Below, one piece after another: positions 17,209-26,828 of a stretch of 64,000 nucleotides of DNA. Position 1 is the first letter of the stretch. Each line of letters begins with the position of its first letter. This DNA is from a bacterium (GTDB taxonomy: Bacteria > Electryoneota > RPQS01). A program made the translations under genes and the position numbers. The stretch is from assembly GCA_016703065.1 (NCBI GenBank), contig JADJCU010000002.1, positions 62,001-126,000 on the forward strand, given 5' to 3'. Under the pieces are notes generated by a model, which did not search any database, was not told where the DNA came from, and saw only the letters and a list, made by a program, of their open reading frames with translations.

Positions 17209-17685
17209 TTAGAAAGATGATTTGTGAGCGCGAGGAGCATAGACATCCAACAGTTGGATCGTCAGCGCCTTCAGCCGCTCTGTGATAATCGGCACGAACC
17301 GCTTCAGCAGTTCGCGTTCCAGTTCGTGATCGTGCTCGAATTTCGCGCGCAGGCACGTCGCGTCAATCTTGACCGCTCGCACGAGGTCGAGCGCCCGCGC
17401 GTCGCCTTGCGTCTGATAGGGTGGAACAAGCCACTCCCAACCCATCACTTCGCCCGGCCCAAGCGTGAGAAACGTAATGGGACCTTTGGTCGGCGAGTAT
17501 ACATCCAGCGCGACCGTGCCGTGACGGATAAGGTAGAATTCATTGTCCTTGTCGCCGTCGTGAACGACAAACTCACCCGCATTGAACCGCACGTTGCTCG
17601 CGCAGCCAACCATAAGCGAGATGTATTTAGGATCGATGCCGTGGAATATTGGATGCTCGGCAAGCAACGGTTCAATCGTTTCCAT
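17209..17685 (-). CDS. Stand-alone cyclic-nucleotide-binding domain protein in hydrogenase operon
   Basis: A 158-residue protein made of one cNMP-binding (CRP N-terminal) domain: the beta-roll glycine pattern HDGDKDNEFYLIRHGTVALDVYSP and FLTLGPGEVMGWEWL is clear at about 30-95. No helix-turn-helix follows; the C-terminus is a helical tail. It begins inside the end of the beta subunit gene (14-bp overlap) and is therefore part of the hydrogenase operon. I recall similar genes beside group 3b hydrogenases. The canonical phosphate-binding Arg-Ala is not clearly conserved (QGDARAL may be the remnant), so what it binds is uncertain. It could regulate activity or assembly of the enzyme. Confidence 0.8.
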   Translation of the reverse strand: METIEPLLAEHPIFHGIDPKYISLMVGCASNVRFNAGEFVVHDGDKDNEFYLIRHGTVALDVYSPTKGPITFLTLGPGEVMGWEWLVPPYQTQGDARALDLVRAVKIDATCLRAKFEHDHELERELLKRFVPIITERLKALTIQLLDVYAPRAHKSSF

Positions 17686-18823
17686 CGAGCGCCTCCTTTT
17701 GTTGAGCAGATGATCTTATTGCAGCAGCTTCTTCTGTAATATCAATGCCGACCGGGCACCACGTGATGCACCGGCCGCAGCCAACACACCCAAGCGTGCC
17801 AAACTGATCTTGCCACGCCGCGAGCTTGTGCGTCATCCATTGTCGATAGCGCGACATGCCGGTCTGGCGAATACTCCCTCCGTGTATGTAACTGAAGTCC
17901 ACACTGAAGCAGGAGTCCCAGCGTCGTTCTCTCCGCGCTTCGCTCCCATCCAGCGAGGTCCAGTCCTCTACGGTTGAACAGAAGCAGGTTGGACACACCG
18001 ATGTGCAATTCCCGCAGCCCAAACAGCGTTCCGCCACCTCTTGCCACCGCGGATTCTCGAGCTGCTGATAGAGTAGCTCCTTCAGCCCATGTGTGTCCAA
18101 TGTTCGACCCATCGTCTCAACCGCGTGCGCAAATAAAGCCCCAGATTCTTTCAAATCCTCTTCTGTGACTGGCCGCGCCGGAAGGCTTGCCAGCAGCTCC
18201 TCGCCTCTCCGTGATCCCGCTTGCATCAAGAAGCGGTGATCATCGTTGCCCATCAACTCCGTCGCGGACAGGTCAAAGCCGCTGTCAGCTTTCGGCCCGC
18301 TGTTCGTTGAAGCACAAAAACAAGTTCCGCCTGCCTGCCCGCAGTTGACAACGATGAAGAACAGATTCTTCCGTCTTGCAGCGTAGAATGCGTCGCCGTA
18401 GGGGCCGCGAAGCAAGACATCATCCTGAATAAGTATTGCTTTCAGTTCGCAAGGCCGGATCCCTACGAACGCGATGTGCGGCAGCGGTTCCGCCGTTTCC
18501 TGAGACTTCAGGTCATTCTTCTTGCCCCGCCAGATGACCTTTCGGGCGGCGTGCAGGACTGCCTTGGGCGACTGCGGACCAACGTTGTAGCCGAAAACTG
18601 CCTTGTTCGCCCTGCGGGTTAGTCGGTAGCGAGCTGGCCCTTGGCGGTCGGAATAGCCAATGGGGAAGTCGTCAACCGATTGAATCTCGTCGAGGACGAT
18701 GACCCCATCTTGGACCTTTGGTCCAATAATCGTCCATCCGTTATGCTGTAATGCCTCAAGCAACCGGGGAAAATCTCCTCGACTTAATACAGCCTGAGGT
18801 GCCGATCGTGATCCTTTAGTCAT
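17672..18823 (-). CDS. Hydrogenase beta subunit: 4Fe-4S ferredoxin-type protein
   Basis: A 383-residue iron-sulfur protein of the sulfhydrogenase beta family. Two [4Fe-4S] motifs occur in the C-terminal part: CLGCGNCTSVCPTCFC (about 276-291) and CVGCGRCITWCPVG (about 346-359). Additional conserved pieces include GIRPCEL and CGQAGGTCFCAS. It passes electrons between the flavin subunit and other clusters. It is the first gene of the hydrogenase operon; a degenerate CRP-like site lies about 40 bp upstream of the ATG. No strong ribosome site is visible. Confidence 0.9.
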   Translation of the reverse strand: MTKGSRSAPQAVLSRGDFPRLLEALQHNGWTIIGPKVQDGVIVLDEIQSVDDFPIGYSDRQGPARYRLTRRANKAVFGYNVGPQSPKAVLHAARKVIWRGKKNDLKSQETAEPLPHIAFVGIRPCELKAILIQDDVLLRGPYGDAFYAARRKNLFFIVVNCGQAGGTCFCASTNSGPKADSGFDLSATELMGNDDHRFLMQAGSRRGEELLASLPARPVTEEDLKESGALFAHAVETMGRTLDTHGLKELLYQQLENPRWQEVAERCLGCGNCTSVCPTCFCSTVEDWTSLDGSEARRERRWDSCFSVDFSYIHGGSIRQTGMSRYRQWMTHKLAAWQDQFGTLGCVGCGRCITWCPVGIDITEEAAAIRSSAQQKEALDGND

Positions 18824-18859
18824 GTTTCTTAGATGTTTCCGTTAGCCATGTAATGTGCT

Positions 18860-18875
18860 TGTGAAAATTTACGCA
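18860..18875. promoter_or_regulatory. Degenerate CRP-like site upstream of hydrogenase operon
   Basis: TGTGA-AAATTT-ACGCA: the left half matches the CRP half-site perfectly and the spacer is identical to that of the site at 42965, but the right half matches only partly. It lies about 40 bp before the start codon of the beta subunit gene. Confidence 0.3.
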
Positions 18876-19110
18876 ATCCTTTTTCGGCAGTCAATCCGTT
18901 TCAACGTAGCTTTGTCACAGAGCAGTGCTGCAAGGTCGTCGATTGTCTTCTGAAGAACCCTGTCCAGACGATTTGTATCCGTATTGCGGGCATTTGCAAC
19001 AACGGCCCTTACATCCTCGGCCTCCGTTGAAACTCCCAGAGAGGCGTCACGCCTCGATCATTTTGAGGGTCTAAACAGTAAAACAAAATAAAATATATAC
19101 ATAATAAATA

Positions 19111-19188
19111 GACTGACCGCCCGGTTACTCTTGACTGGCTGGTCGGTTTGCACTAAATTGTGCGAAAGTTGACTGACCAGTCGGTTTG
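19111..19188. promoter_or_regulatory. Three operator-like repeats and promoter for tetR operon
   Basis: Three related 17-18-bp elements occur: GACTGACCGCCCGGTTA (19111), GACTGGCTGGTCGGTTTG (19133) and GACTGACCAGTCGGTTTG (19171). Each has the GACNGNCN...CGGTT pattern of TetR-type operators. A promoter overlaps them: -35 TTGACT (19131-19136), 17 nt, -10 TAAATT (19154-19159). Binding would block the promoter, so the TetR protein likely represses its own operon. Confidence 0.65.
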
Positions 19189-19196
19189 GAGACACC

Positions 19197-19832
19197 ATGA
19201 CAGAACACCAGAGCAAAGACCACCGCCGCGAACAGATCCTCGATGCAGCTGCCGAACTCTTCGCAAGCAAGGGCTTCGAGAAGACCTCTGTAGACGAAAT
19301 TGCGAAGGCCGCAGGCCTATCAAAGGGCGCCATCTACTGGTATTTCCCTTCCAAAGAGAGCATTCTGATCGGCCTTGCGGAGAAGTATCAATCCCAAAAC
19401 CAGACAACGGTGGTTGAATCTGCCAGCGAGGATATGTACGGCCCCGAGGCCGTCTACAAGGCGCACCGACATATATACGCCGAAAAGGCCAACAACCCGA
19501 TCCCCGACTTGCTGTTCCGGCAGTTCGTCAGTATGGGATCTAAACACCCCGAAATTGCGGACGCTTTGGCAAGAAGTCATTGCAATTGGGTGGACCTGAT
19601 CACCGGCCTGTTAGATGACGCTGTCGCGAAGGGATATTTCAAGCATTTTGACACTCGGCTTGTGTCCGAGGCGATCAGTGCGATGTATGGCGGCACGTGT
19701 ATCACCAAATACGACAGCCCGGATCGTGCCGTACAGATTGTAGAATACGCCTGCAAGTTGTTTTACGACGCGCTCGTCACTGACTTGCGGATAAAGGAAC
19801 TCGCTGCTCAGGCAAATGGGGAGACAAAATGA
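19197..19832 (+). CDS. TetR/AcrR-family repressor of the adjacent efflux operon
   Basis: A 211-residue regulator. The N-terminal DNA-binding domain (about 10-57) shows the family pattern: RREQILDAAAELFASKGFEKTSVDEIAKAAGLSKGAIYWYF, with the helix-turn-helix at about 31-50. The C-terminal ligand domain is variable as usual. GGAG precedes the ATG by about 7 nt. Its stop overlaps the start of the TolC gene by 4 bp (ATGA), so it is the first gene of a TetR-TolC-adaptor-pump operon, and three operator-like repeats lie just upstream. Its inducing ligand cannot be read from the sequence. Confidence 0.9.
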   Translation: MTEHQSKDHRREQILDAAAELFASKGFEKTSVDEIAKAAGLSKGAIYWYFPSKESILIGLAEKYQSQNQTTVVESASEDMYGPEAVYKAHRHIYAEKANNPIPDLLFRQFVSMGSKHPEIADALARSHCNWVDLITGLLDDAVAKGYFKHFDTRLVSEAISAMYGGTCITKYDSPDRAVQIVEYACKLFYDALVTDLRIKELAAQANGETK

Positions 19833-21134
19833 GACTTCTATCAACCCTGCTATTGGGACTCACGATTGCGGGAACGCTGAATGCAATGACGCTCGAGGAA
19901 GCGGTAGCGCTGGCTAAACAGCGCTCGCTTGCACCACAGGGCGCGCGCATTGACCAGCAGCGCACGCGCGGCCAGCTCGACGAAGCGTGGTCGAACGCGC
20001 TGCCGCAGATTGAGGGGTCGGTCGGCTATCAACGAGCCATGAAGAAGGGAAAGCTCTTCTTTCCCAACCCGGACAACGGCGAGTTAATGCAGCTCGAACT
20101 TGACCAGAACAACGCGATCCTCGCCAATGTAACGCTGAACCAGCCGCTCTATACGTTTGGTCGTGTGGCCGCCGGGGTCCGCGGAGCGAAAGCTGCCGAA
20201 CACGCGGCTCGGCATGCGGTTGCGCATCAGGACCGCCAGACAGAACTCGACGTCATGCAGCGATTCTGGAGCGTGCTGATGCTGCGGGATGTCGTCCGCG
20301 CCCGCGAGCTTAGCCTCGCCGTAAGCGATAGCAGTCTCGCCCGGGCGGAGCGCATGCGCGCAGTCGGCCCTCAGTGACTACGATGTCCTCCGCGTTCAGG
20401 TGCAGGCACAGAATCAACGTCCGCCCCTCGATCGCGCTCGCAGCGATCTTGCGCTCGCCGAGCTTGCTCTGAAGGACTACCTCGGAGTGCCGATGGACAC
20501 GACAATTCGCGTCGAAGGTGACTTAAGCGTCTACGATGTCCCGACCGACACGTTGGATGGCCTGAGCCAATTGCCGGAGCGGGATGATCTCACGGCCCTT
20601 CAGCAGATGTCAATTGCGCAACAGAATCTCTACACAATCTACCGCAATGCCCGTTGGCCGGTGCTCGCAGGGCAGATGAAATACAACTGGCAATGGCAAA
20701 ACGATGATTGGGACGTCGATCCCCGCAATAATTACTCGTCCCTCTATGCCGGTGTTGCGCTTTCAATTCCGATCTGGAGCAGCGGCGCGGTACACGGTAA
20801 GGCATTACAGAGCCGCGCCGATTGGAAACGCGCCGAATTGGCCTATTCTCAGGCCGAGCGCGGTGCGCGACTGCAGTACGAAGCTGCAATCAAGGACCTC
20901 GGAACCGCCCACGCGAATCAAACAGCGGCGGAGCTTGCGGTCAAACTGTCCGAGGAAGCCCGCCGCATCGCGCAAACGAAATTCTCGCAAGGGCAATTGA
21001 CTCCTCTTGAAATGGATGCTGCCCAACTTGACGAATTGACCGCGCGCGTCTCATTGGCGGATGCCACTTACCGTCGTCTTATTGCCGGTGCCCAACTGCG
21101 CATGGCGCTCGGCCAGAACCCTTTCACGAACTGA
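19829..21134 (+). CDS. TolC-family outer-membrane efflux protein (apparent frameshift)
   Basis: Two adjacent frames make one protein of about 434 residues. The first ends ...ERMRAVGPQ at a stop at 20377; removing one G at 20366-20367 continues it as ALSDYDVLRVQVQAQ. A signal peptide (MRLLSTLLLGLTIAGTLNA) and two TolC-type repeats are present: MTLEEAVALAKQRS... in the first half and LTALQQMSIAQQNLYTIYRNARWPVL... in the second, with long coiled helices rich in Ala, Gln and Glu. It would form the trimeric exit duct for the pump encoded downstream. The adaptor gene starts 15 bp later. Confidence 0.85.
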
Positions 21135-21149
21135 GATCAGGAAACTACG

Positions 21150-22194
21150 ATGAGTAAGACTCGAACTACAGCTATTCTCGCCGTCTCAGTGCTTGTAATC
21201 GCGCTGATTGCGGGGAAGGTGATCAATCAGGCGCGCGGCGATGTCGCCCAGGACGCCTACACCGGAATCATTCCGGTCAGTGGCTTCGTGCTGCGGCCGG
21301 CTCCTTTCACCAAGAGCATTCAAGAAAGCGGCACACTGAAAGGCAAACGCGAATCCGTACTCGCGGCCGAAATCGGTGGCCAGATTGAACAAATTTACGT
21401 CGAAGTCGGAGATTATGTGAAGCAAGGACAAGCCCTGCTCAGACTCGACGATGAACTGCTGAAACTCGAGGCCGAACGCGCGCTGATTGCCTATGACAAG
21501 GCACGCTTGGACTTTGATCGCGTTGAAAAGCTCTATCAGGAGCGAAGCATTTCCGACTCCGATTACGAAGGCGTGCGTCTGGCGCTGAAAGCAGCCGAAG
21601 TTCAACAGCGCTACGCAAAAAAGACCTTTGAAGATGCGACTACCCGGGCCCCGTTCTCGGGTACGATTGCCGCGCGTATGACGGAAGTCGGACAGATGCT
21701 GGACCGTGGTCAGCCCGTCTTTCAGCTTGTTGATACTGAGAAACTCAAACTTCCGATCGCGGTCACCGAATCGGAGATCCACGAAGTTGCCGTTGGAGCT
21801 TCCGCGAAAGTCTTCGTTGAGGCATTGGCAGATACGTTTCCGGCCGAGGTCACTGCTGTTGGTCCGCGCGCCATGCAGGGAGCGCGCACCTTCCCGGTCG
21901 AGATCACTCTCGATGCGGCCGATGGTCTGAAATCGGGCATGTTCGCCCGCGCCGTCATTTTCGCCGGAGTAGATTCGGCAAGCCTGCTCGTACCTCGCGC
22001 CGCAACGCTCCCGGATGTTGGCCGTACCGTCGTCTTCACCGTGCAAGACGGCAAGGCCAACAAGGTTCCGGTCAAGATTCTTGGAATGTCTGAAGATCTG
22101 ATTTCTGTTACTGGTCCACGCCGGCGACACCGTGATCGTTACCGGCAATCAACTGCTGTCACAAGGGTCGCAGCTCTCGCTGACGCTGCAATAG
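21150..22194 (+). CDS. RND efflux periplasmic adaptor (apparent C-terminal frameshift)
   Basis: A membrane-fusion protein with an N-terminal anchor (ILAVSVLVIALIAGKVI), a lipoyl/hairpin region (about 60-165: LAAEIGGQIEQIYVEVGDYVKQGQALLRLDD...RAPFSGTIAARMTEVGQML) and a beta-barrel domain. The frame as given reads on to 22232 as an unlikely basic tail overlapping the pump gene. Removing one G at 22113-22114 gives VHAGDTVIVTGNQLLSQGSQLSLTLQ and a TAG at 22192-22194, 12 bp before the pump start and ahead of its AGGGGAG ribosome site. The corrected length is 347 residues. It links the inner-membrane pump to TolC. Confidence 0.87.
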
Positions 22195-22206
22195 GGGAGT
22201 TACAAC

Positions 22207-25200
22207 ATGACCGTAACAGAACTATCCATTAGGCGGCCCAGCGCGGTTGCGATGTTTTTCCTCGCCATTGCGGTGCTCGGAATCATGCTCTATCAGCGGC
22301 TGCCCGTTGACTTGTTGCCGACCATGAATTGGCCGATGGTCACGATCGTTACCACATGGCCGGGCGCCGGACCGAAAGAAGTCGAAACGATGATCTCGCG
22401 GCCCGTCGAAGATGCCGTGATTTCGCTGAACAAGCTTAAAACGATCCGCTCTGTCAATCGCGAGAACGCGTCCATCGTCATGCTCGAGTTCGAGATGTCC
22501 GCAAACGCGGATGTCGTGATGCAGGAGACGCAGCGCGTGATCACGACGATTCGCGCCCAACTGCCGGACGACGCGGATGAGCCGCAGATTCTGAAGGCGG
22601 ATATTGGCGCAATGCCTATTCTTCGCCTCGCCGTGTCGAGCGATATGTCCGACACAGATCTCTTCACTTTCGTGGATGAACACGTTAGGCCGCGGCTTGA
22701 ACAGGTTGACGGCGTTGGCCAGGTGATGATCACCGGTGCGGCGGAGCGTGAGTTGCAAGTTGCGGTTGATCCGGAGCGTTTGGCAACTCATGGCTTGTCC
22801 CTTGAAGAGCTGAATCGTGTGCTCGCTTCGGACAATCTCGATGTGCCGGCCGGGCGGCTCTTCTCGACGTCACAGGACTATACCGTTCGCCTCACCGGTA
22901 AATACCAGACACTCTCCGAGATTGAGTTGACCCGCATTCCGCTGGCCGACGGCACTGCTATCTACCTGCGCGACGTCGCCGTGGTGACCGACACGGTGAA
23001 ATCGGACCGCTCATTGACGCGTCTCGATCAGGCGTCAGCGCTGGGAATTCAAATTGTCAAGCAGTCGCAGGCAAACAGCGTGCGCACCTCCGACCGTGTC
23101 CGCGGCGTCCTTGACAAAATCGAAGCGGAATATGGTTCACGTGTCGAAGTCGAAGTCGCGCAGGATGTCACGGTCTTCAACCGCAACTCAATCAAAGAGG
23201 TCCAGCGCAACATCGCCGAAGCACTCCTGACCGTCGCACTCGTGCTTCTGGTCTTCCTGCATTCGATGCGAAACTCCCTGATCGTGTTGATCGCAATACC
23301 GCTGTCCGTCGTGTCTACGTTCATCACGATGAAGCTCTTCAACTTCTCGATCAATTTGATGACCATGATGGCTCTCGGCACGGTCATCGGCGTGCTGGTC
23401 GACGACTCAATTGTGGTGCTCGAAAACATCCACCAATGGCTTAAGCGCGGTGAAGACCCCAGGAGTGCGGCCATCAAAGGACGAAACGAAATCGGCCTTG
23501 CGGCATTGGCGATAACGCTTGTAGACGTTGTGACGTTCTTGCCAATTGCCTTCGTTGAAGGCCTCGTTGGCAACATCTTCCGCGAATTCTCGCTCGTTTT
23601 CGTCACGGCGCTGGTCATGTCTCTTCTCGTCTCGTTCACGGTGACGCCGCTGCTCGCAAGTCGCCTGAATAGTGCGGAAAACATCCACGGTGAAAAATGG
23701 ATGCGCGGGTTCGCGCGGTGGTTTGAACGTCAGTTCGGCCTGCTGGAATCACTCTATAAGGCGATATTAACCTGGGCCATCGGTCACCGTCTTGCCGTTT
23801 TCTCTTTCGCAACGGTCGCGATGATCTTTTCTATCGCATTGATTCCGCTCGGCTTCATCGGCAGCGATTTCGTACCGCCCATGGATCGCGGGGAGTTCGC
23901 TGTCTTCACGGGAAATGCCGCTTGGCACGACGCTCGAAGAGAACAGCGCCATGATTGCGCGCATTGAGAACTACCTCGCTTCCCACCCGGAAGTGAGGCA
24001 GGTTTTGAGCACAGTCGGCTTGCAGGAGTCGGAGTGGGGCGTCAACCAGAATCCTCGAGTGGGCAGCATTCAGGTGCGGCTCCTTGATCGCGATAGACGG
24101 ACGCAGCCGACGTCGGTTACGCAAGCGGAGATCGCCGCCTACTGCAAAGATATTCCTGGCCTTGAAATCCGCGTTAGTGACATCGGTCTCTTCGGAACCG
24201 CGAACGCCGCTCCGATTCAATACGAAGTGCGCGGGCAGGACTTGGACAGTGTGCAGGTCGCCGCCGACTACGCTATGTCCGTTCTGCGCAATATTCCCGG
24301 CGCCCGTGATGTGCAAACAAGCTACGAACTCGGCGCGCCGGAACTGCAAGTCATTGTTGATCGCGACCGCGCCGCTCAAAGCCTCCTGACTCCGGGACAA
24401 GTTGCGATGGCCTTGCGCAGTGCGGTGAATGGCAATGTCATCACTGAGTTTCGCACGGGTGAGATTGAAGTAGACGTTCGTTCTGTCCTGTCACCGGAGT
24501 ACCGCAATAACCCGACTAAACTCGCGGACGTTGAAATCAAGAATGGCGCCGGGCAGATGGTGCGCTTGGGCGAAGTCGCCCGCATCGAACGCACGAGTGG
24601 ACCGTCGTCCATCACGCGAAAGGACCGCGAACGTCTGGTCACGGTGTCCGCAAACGTCGTAGGACGCCCGCTCGGCTCGGTGCAGGGAGACTTTGATCGC
24701 GAAATGGAGAAGTATACTCCACCGCAAGGTGTGGGCTTTTTCGCCTATGGCGATGTCGAAAACATGCGCACGATGATGACCGACATGGTGCAGGCGATCT
24801 TCCTCTCTATACTTTTCGTCTACATGGTACTCGTCGTGCTCTACGAAAGCTACGTCTATCCCTTCGTCGTGATGTTCAGTGTTCCGGTCGCAATCGTTGG
24901 CGCGCTGATTGGTCTGGCCGCGACCGGCTATACACTATCGATGTTCTCGATGATCGGACTCCTCACCTTAATGGGATTGGTGACGAAGAACGGCATCCTG
25001 ATCGTGGACTTCACAAATCAGCTCCGCGAACACGGCTATTCGATGCGTGACGCTCTGCTTGAGGCCGGACCCCGGCGCTTGCGCCCGATTATCATGACGA
25101 CGTTAACGATGGTCGTCGGAATGCTCCGCTCGCCTTAGCGTTGGGTGAAGGTTCCGAAATGCGCGCAGGCATGGGTGTCGTGATCATCGGCGGCCTGCTG

Positions 25201-25329
25201 TCGTCGCTGCTCTTGTCGCTCGTTCTTGTGCCCGTGATGTACACCGTGTTAGACGGTCTCAGCAAGAAAAGTTGGAACATTGGAGAAATTCCTCAGAAGT
25301 CAGGCGAGACGGCTCCGGCCCTGAACTGA
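22207..25329 (+). CDS. RND-family (HAE1/AcrB-like) efflux pump, split by two apparent frameshifts
   Basis: Three frames join into one pump of about 1040 residues. The first break is in GGGAAA at 23910-23915 (EFAVFT continues as EMPLGTTLEENSAMIARI), the second in CC at 25126-25127 (MVVGML continues as PLALALGEGSEMRAGMGVV). The start TELSIRRPSAVAMFFLAIAVLGIMLYQRLPVDLLPTMNWP, TM4 motif VIGVLVDDSIVVLENI and the repeated second half are typical of proton-driven tripartite exporters. The substrate cannot be told. Four frame breaks fall in this operon between 20.3 and 25.2 kb, so real decay is possible, but their homopolymer setting fits sequencing error better. Confidence 0.87.
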
Positions 25330-25363
25330 AGCACGTCTGTCAGAACATCTGGGTTCACATAGA

Positions 25364-25391
25364 GAGGGCTTGTCCGTACGGACAAGCCCTC
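25364..25391. terminator. Perfect palindromic hairpin after the RND operon
   Basis: GAGGGCTTGTCCGT and its exact complement make a 28-nt perfect palindrome 35 bp after the pump stop. The following bases (CCGTCATTTC) are only weakly T-rich, so termination is likely but not certain. Confidence 0.6.
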
Positions 25392-25598
25392 CGTCATTTC
25401 ACCCATAAGCACATGATTAACATTTTGTTATGCACAGCGCTCGGCAAAGAGCGAAGTCGTATCTGACCAAGTCTCACCTTGAAACTCTGACCGGAAAACC
25501 ATATACTTAAGTTTGCCTGCTTCACACCCCTTTCCAATACGGGATTACCTCTGGACCGCATCTGCCTCGACATCCGCAACGAGTTCGACCCGCTCGAA

Positions 25599-26771
25599 GT
25601 GGTCATCGTACACCGGCCCGGTGACGAACTCGACCGCTTGACTCCGGGCAACGTGCAAGGATTTCTGATCGAAGATATCCCATACTTGCGGCGGATGCAG
25701 GAGGAACACGACTCCTTTTGCGAGATAATGGCGAAGTCCGGTGTCAAGGTCTTGATACTCGCCGACCTCGTTGCCGATGTCGTCGCGACTCCCGAGGGCC
25801 GGGAACGCGTGGTGCGCGAAGCCTGCGAATTGAACCACAACCCCGCGCTCGCGCAGCCTATCCTCGATCATTTTTCAAATGACGAGATCACTCGCGTCGT
25901 GTTTCAGGGGCTTACGGAGCAGGAGTTCGCCGCCACGACGCACCGCTCAACGGACGGCTTGCATCTGCATCACGATAGATTCTTAATCGATCCGAGCCCC
26001 AACTCCTACTTCACTCGCGATCCCGCAATGGTCTTCGGCGATGAAGTCATCTCCTGCAACGCGCACTATAACGCGCGCATTCGCGAGACGTGGGTGACGC
26101 ACGCAGTTATCGATCTGCATCCGTCTCTGGCCGGAACAAAGTTCATCTTTGGCGAAAGTGAGTTGGAGTCTCGGCCCTATACCATCGAGGGCGGCGACAT
26201 CATCGTGCTGAATCAAGATGCCATTGCCGTAGGCCGAAGTGAACGCACACGGTCAGAGACGATAGGCGTGCTCGCCGCAAATCTCTTCCGCACCAGGAAG
26301 GCCAAGCGCGTGTACGAAGTGGAGATTCCGCCCGAGCGCGTCTTTATGCATCTCGATACCGTCTTCACAATCGTCGGCCCGCAGAGTGTCGTGGTCTTTC
26401 CGCAAGTCGTTGAACGTGGTCCGACGGTTAGCGTTTACGAACCGACCACCGACGGCAGCAAACCTTGGCCGAAGCGTGAGCGTCGATCTGTGCTCGACAT
26501 TCTGCGCGATGAGCTGAATCGCGACCTGAATATCATCCGTACGGCGCGCGGCGACTTGCGTTACGCCGCCCGCGAACAGCGGTCGGCGGGATCAAACATG
26601 CTCGCTCTGGCTCCGAATCGCGTTGTGTCTTACGAACGGAACATACACACAAATCTCGCTCTGCGCGACGCAGGCGTGGAAGTTCTCGAAATTCCCAGCA
26701 GCGAACTCGTGCGTGGATTGGGCGGCCCGCGCTGCATGTCCATGCCGCTGCGCCGCCGCCGCTCCGGGTGA
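25599..26771 (+). CDS. arcA: Arginine deiminase
   Basis: Converts L-arginine to citrulline and ammonia. Family landmarks are all visible: VIVHRPGDELDRLTP at the start, FTRDPAMVF, the HxD motif in VFMHLDTVF, EGGDIIVL and the catalytic cysteine in GGPRCMSMPL at the C-terminus. Homology (LDIRNEFDPLEV, in frame from about 25566) extends upstream of the GTG at 25599, yet no ATG, GTG or TTG is in frame there, so the real start is uncertain: either the rare CTG at 25551 or an indel near 25540-25560. The end RRRRSG after MPL is slightly unusual. No carbamate kinase or ornithine carbamoyltransferase is nearby; instead a cDPGS-type GTPase follows 57 bp later. Confidence 0.88.
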   Translation: MVIVHRPGDELDRLTPGNVQGFLIEDIPYLRRMQEEHDSFCEIMAKSGVKVLILADLVADVVATPEGRERVVREACELNHNPALAQPILDHFSNDEITRVVFQGLTEQEFAATTHRSTDGLHLHHDRFLIDPSPNSYFTRDPAMVFGDEVISCNAHYNARIRETWVTHAVIDLHPSLAGTKFIFGESELESRPYTIEGGDIIVLNQDAIAVGRSERTRSETIGVLAANLFRTRKAKRVYEVEIPPERVFMHLDTVFTIVGPQSVVVFPQVVERGPTVSVYEPTTDGSKPWPKRERRSVLDILRDELNRDLNIIRTARGDLRYAAREQRSAGSNMLALAPNRVVSYERNIHTNLALRDAGVEVLEIPSSELVRGLGGPRCMSMPLRRRRSG

Positions 26772-26828
26772 GAACGACATCTCGCTCCTCAATCAGCTTC
26801 TTCCCTTATTCACATATCTCCTCACAAC

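Larger units (their letters stand above)
18824..19196. other. Divergent intergenic region hydrogenase / TetR
   Basis: The region holds the hydrogenase-side promoter (minus) and the tetR promoter and operators (plus, 19111-19188). On the minus strand, between about 19070 and 18880, a frame of about 60 codons is open (ending LLCDKATLKRIDCRKRIA) but has no start codon or ribosome site and no recognisable family, so it is not annotated as a gene. Confidence 0.5.

Noticed and set aside
18880..19070. Minus-strand open frame of about 60 codons between hydrogenase and tetR genes
   Set aside because: No start codon, no ribosome site, no family. It may be a gene remnant but cannot be supported.
22207..25329. 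Programmed ribosomal frameshifting as explanation for split genes
   Set aside because: The breaks have no common slippery heptamer or downstream structure, occur in families not known for it, and need both plus and minus shifts.
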